Positions 1 to 5,744 of a DNA stretch of 5,787 nucleotides are shown here, in pieces (position 1 is the stretch's first letter; every line of letters starts with the position of its first letter). The DNA is from an uncultured bacterium. GTDB lineage: Bacteria; Bacillota; Clostridia; Lachnospirales; Lachnospiraceae. The translations under genes and the position numbers were made by a program. Location: NCBI GenBank assembly GCA_947071365.1, contig CAMTFT010000133.1:1-5787 (forward strand). The letters are read 5' to 3'. The notes under the pieces are model-generated. The model did no database searches. It saw nothing but the letters and a program-made list of their open reading frames with translations, and was not told the DNA's origin.

Positions 1-43
1 TGTAGCTCCGTCTCGTGGGCTCGGAGATGTGTATAAGAGACAG
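1..43. other. Untrimmed Illumina Nextera i7 adapter (artefact)
   Basis: This is not genomic DNA. Positions 10-43 match the 34-base Nextera read-2 transposon adapter, ending in the 19-base Tn5 mosaic end at 25-43. Positions 2-9 (GTAGCTCC) sit where the i7 index lies; from memory this is the reverse complement of index N718. Position 1 would be the first base of the flow-cell arm. The genomic insert therefore starts at 44. Any reading frame using the GTG at 29 gains five false residues (MYKRQ). Confidence 0.98.
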
Positions 44-1540
44 GTATATGGAATAGAGAGCAGGATCATTTCGGTGGAGGCGGATGTATCGGATGGTCTT
101 CCGCAGTTTACGATGGTGGGATATCTGACCTCCGCGGTTCGTGAAGCGCAGGACAGAGTCAGGACCGCGATCAAAAATTCCGGGTACAAGCTTATGCCGA
201 AGAAAATAACGGTAAATCTGTCCCCCGCTGATATAAGAAAATCCGGTTCTGGGTTTGATTTGCCGATTGCGGTGGCGGTTATGGCCGCCTATGGGTATAT
301 TCCGGACGATTTGCTGAAGGGCGTTTTTCTGGCCGGAGAATTAAGTCTGGACGGAAGCATACGGGGGATCCGGGGAATTCTGGGAATGATTATGGAGGCG
401 AGAAACGCCGGCTGCCAAAGCTGCATCATCCCGCAGGAAAACGTGCAGGAAGGAGCAGTGATACAGGGAATCAAGGTGTGCGGCGCTGCGCATCTGAAAG
501 AGGTGATACGACACTTTGGCTCACCTCAAAAACTGGCTCCCGTCTCTATTAATATAGAAGAAAAACTTTCAAAACCGCCGGAATTCCGGGTGCCGGATTT
601 TGCGGATATTAAGGGACAGCACATTGTGAAACGGGCTGCTGAGATCGCAGCGGCGGGCATGCACAACCTGCTCATCAGCGGCCCGCCCGGTGCCGGGAAG
701 AGCATGATCGCAGGCAGGATTCCCGGTATTTTGCCACCCATGGAGTTTGAGGAGACTTTGGAGGTCTCGAAGATATACAGCATTTCCGGTGAGCTTCCCA
801 AATCCGGGATTCTTATGGAGCGGCCGTTTCGGATGCCGCATCACACGGTGTCCGCGGTGGCATTGGCAGGCGGCGGAAAGATACCGAGGCCGGGAGAGAT
901 CAGCCTGGCACACCGCGGTGTGCTGTATCTCGACGAGCTTCCGGAGTTTCAGAAGGAAACGCTGGAAGTGCTCAGGCAGCCGCTGGAGGAAGGAGAGGTC
1001 AGGATATCAAGAAGCAGCGGGCAGTTTGTGTTCCCGGCGGATTTTATGCTGGTGGCTTCCCGCAATCCGTGTAAATGCGGCTATTATCCTGACAGAACAA
1101 GATGCCACTGCAGCGAGCAGGAGGTCAGGAGGTATCTGCACAGAATAAGCAGGCCCCTTTTGGATCGGATCGATCTGCACGCGGAGGCGAAGCAGATGCA
1201 GTATGAGGAACTGACTGATACTGCGCCGGAGGAATCGACAGAAACGATACGGCAGCGGGTTCTCCAGGCACAGAAACGGCAGGCGGAGCGGTATAGAGGC
1301 AGCCGTTTCCGGTTCAACTCAGAGCTGACGTCATCAGCGCTTGAGACGTATTGTGTTACGGAGCCATCGGCGAAGGAACGGCTGAAATATATTTATGAGC
1401 AGAAGCGTATGACGGCCAGATCGTACCACAAGCTGATCAAAGTGGCGAGGACGATCGCTGACCTGGAGGGGTGTGAGACGATAGAGGCGCGCCATGTCGG
1501 AGAGGCGGTGGTTTACAGGCCGGCAGAACTGCTGCAGTGA
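44..1540 (+). CDS. comM: ComM/YifB-family Mg-chelatase-like AAA+ ATPase, 5'-truncated
   Basis: In Gram-negative transformable bacteria ComM is a hexameric, ATP-driven helicase that promotes branch migration when incoming single-stranded DNA recombines with the chromosome; its role in Firmicutes is inferred from the family. The 498 genomic codons, numbered from the Val codon at 44, show an N-terminal ChlI-like domain (about 1-160, with the DVSDGLP motif at 14-20). The AAA+ core follows, with Walker A GPPGAGKS at 213-220 (bases 680-703), Walker B LYLDE at 294-298, a sensor Asn at 341, a Cys pair CxC at 343/345 and another at 354/356, and LLDRIDLH at 372-379. The C-terminal Mg_chelatase_C domain contains RSYHKLIKVARTIADLEG at 459-476. 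Family proteins are about 507 residues and usually open with roughly ten residues before the YGIES-like segment, so about ten codons and the promoter lie outside the fragment. The GTG at 29 lies in adapter sequence and is not the start. The stop is TGA at 1538-1540, 118 bases before the likely dprA start. The reading frame is otherwise intact. Confidence 0.95.
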   Translation, partial: VYGIESRIISVEADVSDGLPQFTMVGYLTSAVREAQDRVRTAIKNSGYKLMPKKITVNLSPADIRKSGSGFDLPIAVAVMAAYGYIPDDLLKGVFLAGELSLDGSIRGIRGILGMIMEARNAGCQSCIIPQENVQEGAVIQGIKVCGAAHLKEVIRHFGSPQKLAPVSINIEEKLSKPPEFRVPDFADIKGQHIVKRAAEIAAAGMHNLLISGPPGAGKSMIAGRIPGILPPMEFEETLEVSKIYSISGELPKSGILMERPFRMPHHTVSAVALAGGGKIPRPGEISLAHRGVLYLDELPEFQKETLEVLRQPLEEGEVRISRSSGQFVFPADFMLVASRNPCKCGYYPDRTRCHCSEQEVRRYLHRISRPLLDRIDLHAEAKQMQYEELTDTAPEESTETIRQRVLQAQKRQAERYRGSRFRFNSELTSSALETYCVTEPSAKERLKYIYEQKRMTARSYHKLIKVARTIADLEGCETIEARHVGEAVVYRPAELLQ

Positions 1541-1604
1541 GGAAAGGCAGACAGTTGTACAGTCTGTGTATGTCTGCAGGAAGGAATCATTTCAGCAGAT
1601 ATGA

Positions 1605-2735
1605 TTGCCGGGAAATCATTGCACTGAGAATAGATATAAAAAGAAAGGGGCGGTTTCGATAGAGAAATACTGGGAGTGGCTGTGCAGCATACCGGGGCTG
1701 TACCGGATGCAGCAGGAGATATTGCTGCGCTTTTTTGAGAACCCCAAAGCGATATGCCAGGCATCACGGCAGGAATTCGATTATCTGAAGGAAAAGGGAT
1801 GCGGGTGGATCGATAAGGTGTATCGGGCACAGGAGGAGCAGCCGGAAAAAATAATGCATAGGAACCGGGCGAAGGGAATACAATTTATCAGCCATGAGCA
1901 TACTATGTATCCGAAAAGGCTTCAGAATCTGGCGGACAGACCGTATGGACTGTTTTACAGAGGCGGGCTTCCGGAGGAAGACAGAAAGTCGGTGGCTGTG
2001 GTGGGAGCCAGGATGTGTACGAGACGGGGCAAGGAGTGGGCGGAGCAGATCGCGGCAGGAGTAGCGCAGGCAGGCGGACAGGTCATCAGCGGTGCAGCTT
2101 ACGGGATCGACGGCGCTGCCCAGTGGGCATCCTTGTCTCAGGGCGGGATGAGTTTTGGCGTTCTGGGGTGCGGGGCGGACAGATATTATCCAGCCAGCCA
2201 TAGTACGCTTTTGGAGCGGCTTGCGCAGGAGGGAGGCGTCCTCTCGGAATTTCCTCCCGGGACAGCACCTCTTCGGCCGCATTTCCCGATGAGGAACCGT
2301 ATTATCAGTGGTCTGGCGGATGTCGTTGTCGTAATAGAGGCGCGTCAGAAAAGCGGTTCTTTGATCACGGCGGAATTTGCGGCTGAGCAGGGACGCAGCG
2401 TGATGGCAGTCCCGGGGAGACCGGAGGATGAGCTGAGCAGGGGCTGCAATGAACTGATATCCCAGGGAGCGGGCATAATTTTATCGGCGGAAGCCTTTGT
2501 ATCATCAGTTTTTCCGGGCTATACCCCATCCAAAAAACAGCAAGCCGAAGATTTGGCACTTGTGCCTGCTGAAAAATTAGTGTATAGTAGTCTCGGTTTG
2601 CATTCAAAAAGCCTGTGGGAGCTGGAAGAGAGTACGGTCCTCACCCTGGCAGAACTGAGTGAAAGCCTGTTGTCACTGGAGATGAAAGGATTGATTAGCG
2701 AGACAGAGCGCAATTGCTATGTGCGCAGGAAATAA
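1605..2735 (+). CDS. dprA: DNA-processing protein DprA (Smf)
   Basis: DprA binds imported single-stranded DNA in the cytoplasm, protects it, and loads RecA onto it during natural transformation. Numbering from the TTG at 1605, the protein has a short helical N-terminal segment (about 20-110). A Rossmann-like DprA/Smf domain follows, with VAVVGAR at 130-136, SGAAYGIDGAA at 162-172, VLGCGADRYYP at 186-196, HFPMRNRIISGL at 226-237, SGSLITAEFA at 250-259 and VPGRP at 269-273. A DprA-type winged helix covers about 321-373. All core motifs are present. The start is odd. An in-frame TGA (1602-1604) directly precedes the TTG at 1605, which lacks a well-spaced ribosome site. Family members usually begin just before the YW motif, here residues 22-23. 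The only good Shine-Dalgarno sequence (1643-1650) lies eight bases before an ATA codon at 1659. The true start may thus be ATA 1659, giving 358 residues. It ends 28 bases before topA and is probably co-transcribed with it. Confidence 0.95.
   Translation: MPGNHCTENRYKKKGAVSIEKYWEWLCSIPGLYRMQQEILLRFFENPKAICQASRQEFDYLKEKGCGWIDKVYRAQEEQPEKIMHRNRAKGIQFISHEHTMYPKRLQNLADRPYGLFYRGGLPEEDRKSVAVVGARMCTRRGKEWAEQIAAGVAQAGGQVISGAAYGIDGAAQWASLSQGGMSFGVLGCGADRYYPASHSTLLERLAQEGGVLSEFPPGTAPLRPHFPMRNRIISGLADVVVVIEARQKSGSLITAEFAAEQGRSVMAVPGRPEDELSRGCNELISQGAGIILSAEAFVSSVFPGYTPSKKQQAEDLALVPAEKLVYSSLGLHSKSLWELEESTVLTLAELSESLLSLEMKGLISETERNCYVRRK
1643..1650 (+). promoter_or_regulatory. Shine-Dalgarno sequence deciding the dprA start
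   Basis: The purine run GAAAGGGG is the only strong ribosome-binding match near the start of dprA. It lies eight bases before an in-frame ATA codon at 1659 and 37 bases downstream of the TTG at 1605, so it cannot serve the TTG. No ATG, GTG or TTG lies in frame at a suitable distance after it. It supports initiation at 1659, on a non-standard codon or on an ATG misread as ATA. Confidence 0.55.
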
Positions 2736-2750
2736 ATGATACTGCATTTT

Positions 2751-2755
2751 GGAGG
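2751..2755 (+). promoter_or_regulatory. Shine-Dalgarno sequence of topA
   Basis: A perfect GGAGG lies eight bases before the ATG at 2764. This fixes the topA start and rules out the in-frame TTG at 2749, which overlaps the GGAGG itself and would add five residues (MEVAV) not typical of the family. Confidence 0.9.
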
Positions 2756-2763
2756 TAGCTGTT

Positions 2764-4830
2764 ATGCCGAAATATCTGGTGATCGTGGAATCACCTGCAA
2801 AAGTAAAGACAATAAAAAAGTTTTTGGGTTCAAATTATGAGGTTCTTGCTTCAAACGGGCACGTTCGGGATCTCCCGAAAAGTCAGATGGGTATTGACGT
2901 GGAACATGGATATGAGCCGAAATATATCACGATACGGGGGAAAGGAGATATCCTTGCATCTCTGCGCAAGGCAGAGAAAAAGGCGGATAAGGTCTATCTC
3001 GCAACGGACCCTGACCGGGAGGGAGAGGCCATTTCGTGGCACTTGGCGGAGGCTTTGAAGCTGGATCCAAAGAAGCAAAAGCGTATTACCTTCAATGAGA
3101 TCACAAAAAGCGCCGTCAAGGAATCCCTGAAACACGCCCGGGGAATCGACATGGATCTGGTGGATGCGCAGCAGACGAGACGTATTCTGGACCGTATGGT
3201 GGGATACAGGATCAGTCCGCTGCTCTGGCAGAAGGTGAAGCGCGGCCTCAGTGCAGGAAGGGTGCAGTCCGTTGCGCTTCGGATCATCGGAGACCGGGAG
3301 GATGAGATCAACGCGTTCATTCCGGAGGAATACTGGAGCTTTGATGTGCAGCTTATGGCACCGGGAGAGAAAAAGCCTCTTCTTGCAAAATTCTACGGAA
3401 AAGAGAAGAAGATGACGATCTCATCCAAAGCGCAGATGGATTCGATCCTTGAGGAAATAAAGGGTGCGGAATTCGTTGTGGAGGAGGTACGGAAGGGAGA
3501 GCGCACAAAGAAAGCGCCGCTTCCGTTTACCACGAGTACGCTTCAGCAGGAGGCTGCCAATGCCCTGAACTTTTCCACCCAGAAAACAATGCGTCTTGCT
3601 CAGCAACTGTATGAGGGTGTAGAGCTGAAGGGAAGCGGAACGACAGCTCTTATCACGTATCTCCGTACGGATTCCACCCGTATTTCAGATGAGGCGGACA
3701 AGGCAGCAAGAAGCTATATCGCGCAGCAGTACGGAGAAGAATTTGTGGCGGATGGCAGCTCACAGCCGAAATCAGATAAAAAAATTCAGGATGCCCATGA
3801 GGCGATCCGTCCGACGGATATTACGAGAACACCTTTCAGTGTGAAGGATTCGCTGAGCCGGGATCTGTTCCGGCTGTATCAGTTGATATGGAAGCGTTTT
3901 ACAGCCAGCAGGATGACACCGGCCCGGTATGAGACAACATCTGTTCAGATAGGGGCGGCGGGATACCGTTTTAATGTGGCTGCTTCCAGAGTCGTATTTG
4001 AGGGCTTCCGCTCTGTTTATACGGAAAGCGGAGAGACAAAGGAAGAAAATAATGTCATCACGGGAAAGATCGAGCGGGGCATGAAGCTTACGCCGAAGGA
4101 TACCGAGACAAAACAGCATTTTACGCAGCCGCCGGCTCATTACACGGAGGCATCCCTGGTGCGCGCACTGGAGGAACAGGGGATCGGGCGTCCGAGTACG
4201 TACGCGCCGACGATTACGACGATTATTGCCCGCCGTTATGTGGCAAAGGAAAACAAGAATCTGTATATGACAGAGCTGGGGGAAGTCGTAAATTCGATCA
4301 TGAAGGAGGCTTTTCCAAGTATTGTGGACGTCACTTTTACCGCAAATATGGAATCGCTGCTGGACTCCATAGGGGAGGGGAATATTCCCTGGAAAACAGT
4401 CGTAGAGAACTTCTATCCGGATCTGGATGAGGCAGTAAAGGAAGCGGAAAAGAATCTGGAAAAGGTGACGATCGAGGATGAGGTCACGGATGTCGTATGT
4501 GAAGAGTGCGGAAGGAATATGGTGATCAAATACGGCCCGCACGGAAAGTTTTTGGCGTGTCCTGGCTTCCCTGAGTGCCGGAATACGAAGCCGTATCTGG
4601 AAAAAATAGGAATTCCGTGTCCGCAGTGCGGAAAGGATCTGGTGATCCGGAAAACGAAAAAAGGAAGAAAATATTACGGGTGTGAAAACAATCCGGAGTG
4701 TGATTTTATGTCATGGCAGAAGCCTGCGCTCAAAAAATGTCCGCAGTGCGGAGGCTATATGGTGGAAAAAGGAAACAAAGTGGTATGTGCGGACAAGGCA
4801 TGCGGATATATTTGCGGGAAAGATGAGTAA
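2764..4830 (+). CDS. topA: Type IA DNA topoisomerase I
   Basis: TopA relaxes negative supercoils by cutting one strand through a 5'-phosphotyrosine bond, passing the other strand and resealing; it needs Mg2+ and counteracts gyrase behind moving polymerases. The 688-residue product is close to the usual Firmicutes length (B. subtilis about 691). It opens with MPKYLVIVESPAK. The TOPRIM domain carries the catalytic Glu9 and the DPDREGE motif at 82-88, which supplies the metal-binding acidic residues Asp82, Asp84 and Glu86. The cleavage core has GLSAGRVQSVAL at 161-172, the active-site Tyr299 in ITYLRTDSTRIS, HEAIRPT at 345-351 and GIGRPSTYAPTI at 473-484. Three C-terminal four-Cys zinc fingers follow: Cys579/582/599/605, Cys619/622/640/646 and Cys659/662/675/680, with a further Cys684. 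The fingers help bind single-stranded DNA. No catalytic residue is missing. The gene follows dprA by 28 bases, as in Bacillus, and is probably in the same transcript. Confidence 0.98.
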   Translation: MPKYLVIVESPAKVKTIKKFLGSNYEVLASNGHVRDLPKSQMGIDVEHGYEPKYITIRGKGDILASLRKAEKKADKVYLATDPDREGEAISWHLAEALKLDPKKQKRITFNEITKSAVKESLKHARGIDMDLVDAQQTRRILDRMVGYRISPLLWQKVKRGLSAGRVQSVALRIIGDREDEINAFIPEEYWSFDVQLMAPGEKKPLLAKFYGKEKKMTISSKAQMDSILEEIKGAEFVVEEVRKGERTKKAPLPFTTSTLQQEAANALNFSTQKTMRLAQQLYEGVELKGSGTTALITYLRTDSTRISDEADKAARSYIAQQYGEEFVADGSSQPKSDKKIQDAHEAIRPTDITRTPFSVKDSLSRDLFRLYQLIWKRFTASRMTPARYETTSVQIGAAGYRFNVAASRVVFEGFRSVYTESGETKEENNVITGKIERGMKLTPKDTETKQHFTQPPAHYTEASLVRALEEQGIGRPSTYAPTITTIIARRYVAKENKNLYMTELGEVVNSIMKEAFPSIVDVTFTANMESLLDSIGEGNIPWKTVVENFYPDLDEAVKEAEKNLEKVTIEDEVTDVVCEECGRNMVIKYGPHGKFLACPGFPECRNTKPYLEKIGIPCPQCGKDLVIRKTKKGRKYYGCENNPECDFMSWQKPALKKCPQCGGYMVEKGNKVVCADKACGYICGKDE

Positions 4831-4854
4831 TTAAGTTTCATTTGCCGCAAATAT
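4808..4854 (+). repeat. Inverted repeat spanning the topA stop codon
   Basis: The ten-base arm at 4808-4817 (ATATTTGCGG) is exactly complementary to 4845-4854 (CCGCAAATAT). A further inner pairing is possible between GAAA at 4818-4821 and TTTC at 4836-4839. The topA stop codon lies in the loop. The right arm can instead form a small local hairpin, 4840-4844 with 4848-4852 around a three-base loop. No T-run follows, so this does not look like an intrinsic terminator. It could stabilise the 3' end of the topA message or be chance. Confidence 0.4.
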
Positions 4855-4876
4855 GCGCCAATACACACAAAGTACG

Positions 4877-4908
4877 TTGATTTTCTGAAAATTCTGTGTT
4901 ATTATAAT
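4877..4908 (+). promoter_or_regulatory. Predicted sigma-A promoter of codY
   Basis: A TTGATT (-35) at 4877-4882 is followed after 17 bases by TATTAT at 4900-4905. The overlapping TATAAT at 4903-4908 is a perfect -10 but would leave a 20-base spacer. Transcription would start around 4911-4915, giving a leader of about 35-40 bases before the codY ATG at 4950. It lies in the A+T-rich stretch after topA, so codY has its own promoter, possibly with some read-through from topA. Confidence 0.7.
4879..4893 (+). promoter_or_regulatory. CodY box (operator) inside the codY promoter
   Basis: GATTTTCTGAAAATT matches the published CodY consensus AATTTTCWGAAAATT at 14 of 15 positions, differing only in the first base, and is nearly palindromic. 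It overlaps the end of the -35 element and fills most of the spacer, where bound CodY would block RNA polymerase. CodY boxes are known from low-G+C Firmicutes, and codY autorepression is known in Lactococcus. Autoregulation here is inferred from position. Confidence 0.8.
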
Positions 4909-4920
4909 GAACAACGAGAT

Positions 4921-4943
4921 AGGAGGATTGTGTGTAAAGGAGG
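4921..4943 (+). promoter_or_regulatory. Two tandem Shine-Dalgarno sequences before codY
   Basis: AGGAGG at 4921-4926 and AAAGGAGG at 4936-4943 lie in the short codY leader. The second is six bases from the ATG at 4950 and serves codY. The first has no codY codon in reach. It could serve a minimal open frame, either GTG-TAA at 4932-4937 or a six-codon frame from GTG 4930 whose TGA (4948-4950) overlaps the codY ATG. Whether anything is translated from it is unknown. Confidence 0.6.
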
Positions 4944-4949
4944 CCTGTG

Positions 4950-5732
4950 ATGAGTGTTCAACTATTAGATAAGACCAGAAAAATCAATCAGCTGTTACAT
5001 AACAACAATACCAGCAAGGTCGTGTTCAACGATATTTGCGATGTTCTGACGGGAATACTGAATTCAAATATCCTGGTTATCAGCAAGAAGGGAAAGGTGC
5101 TGGGAGTCGGGTTGTGTGATGGTGTGGAAGAGATTAAGGAGCTTATCGTTGACAGAGTGGGCGGTTTTATTGACCCGATGCTGAATGAACGGCTTCTGGG
5201 AGTCCTTTCTACGAAAGAAAATGTAAATCTTGAAACATTGGGATTCGAGGGAGATAATATCAGGAAATATCAGGCGATTATTAATCCCATCGATATTGCC
5301 GGTGAGCGTCTCGGTACAGTATTTATGTATAAATATGAATCCCAGTACGAGATTGACGACATTATACTCAGCGAGTATGGTACTACGGTAGTGGGACTTG
5401 AAATGATGCGTTCGGTGAATGAGGAGAATGCGGAGGAGAACCGCAAGGTGCAGATCGTGAAATCTGCTATCAGCACACTGTCATTTTCAGAGATGGAAGC
5501 GATCATCCATATTTTCGATGAGCTGGACGGCACGGAGGGAATACTGGTGGCCAGCAAGATTGCTGACCGTGTGGGTATCACCCGTTCTGTTATTGTCAAT
5601 GCGTTGCGGAAGTTTGAGAGTGCGGGAGTGATCGAGTCGAGATCTTCCGGCATGAAGGGAACGTACATCAAAGTGCTTAATGATGTAGTCTTTGATGAAT
5701 TAAAGGAAATTCGGAAAAGCCGGAATCTGTAG
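4950..5732 (+). CDS. codY: GTP- and branched-chain-amino-acid-sensing global repressor CodY
   Basis: CodY is a cytoplasmic dimeric DNA-binding regulator. With isoleucine, leucine or valine bound, and in many species GTP, it represses amino-acid synthesis, peptide uptake, competence and virulence genes in rich conditions. The 260-residue product, from the ATG at 4950, matches the family length (B. subtilis 259). It opens with LLDKTRKINQLL, then a GAF-type sensing domain (to about 155) with SNILVISKKGKVLG at 39-52, GERLGT at 118-123 and SEYGTTVVGLE at 141-151. A linker helix follows, then the winged helix with the recognition segment ASKIADRVGITRSVIVNALR at 201-220 and AGVIESRSSGMKGTYIKVLN at 225-244; this half is nearly identical to the Bacillus protein as recalled. 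The middle of the sensing domain (about 60-112) is much less similar. The GTG at 4947 is three bases from the Shine-Dalgarno sequence, so the ATG at six bases is preferred. The gene is complete; only 12 genomic bases follow its stop. Confidence 0.97.
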   Translation: MSVQLLDKTRKINQLLHNNNTSKVVFNDICDVLTGILNSNILVISKKGKVLGVGLCDGVEEIKELIVDRVGGFIDPMLNERLLGVLSTKENVNLETLGFEGDNIRKYQAIINPIDIAGERLGTVFMYKYESQYEIDDIILSEYGTTVVGLEMMRSVNEENAEENRKVQIVKSAISTLSFSEMEAIIHIFDELDGTEGILVASKIADRVGITRSVIVNALRKFESAGVIESRSSGMKGTYIKVLNDVVFDELKEIRKSRNL

Positions 5733-5744
5733 ATGATATGGTAG

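Noticed and set aside
747..1148. A 133-codon forward frame inside comM
   Set aside because: It is an out-of-frame shadow over the Walker B and sensor region of comM, very rich in Arg and Trp, with no ribosome site.
2568..2579. CodY half-site-like sequence CTGAAAAATT within dprA
   Set aside because: Only one arm matches the consensus, and the opposite arm (TTGTGCCTG) does not resemble AATTTTC.
2749..2763. Upstream TTG start for topA
   Set aside because: It overlaps the GGAGG that serves the ATG at 2764. The family begins with MPKYLVIVESPAK-like sequence.
3772..4542. A 256-codon open frame on the minus strand opposite topA
   Set aside because: It lies wholly within the conserved topA coding sequence, lacks recognisable motifs, and has a composition typical of an antisense shadow.
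4831..4876. Intrinsic terminator after topA
   Set aside because: Hairpins are present, but no T-run follows and the local stem is weak, so termination is not supported.
44..5744. CRISPR array, tRNA, rRNA, riboswitch, prophage or defence genes
   Set aside because: No regularly spaced repeats, cloverleaf sequences, conserved riboswitch cores or phage/defence motifs were seen. Nearly all of the insert is accounted for by four conserved genes.
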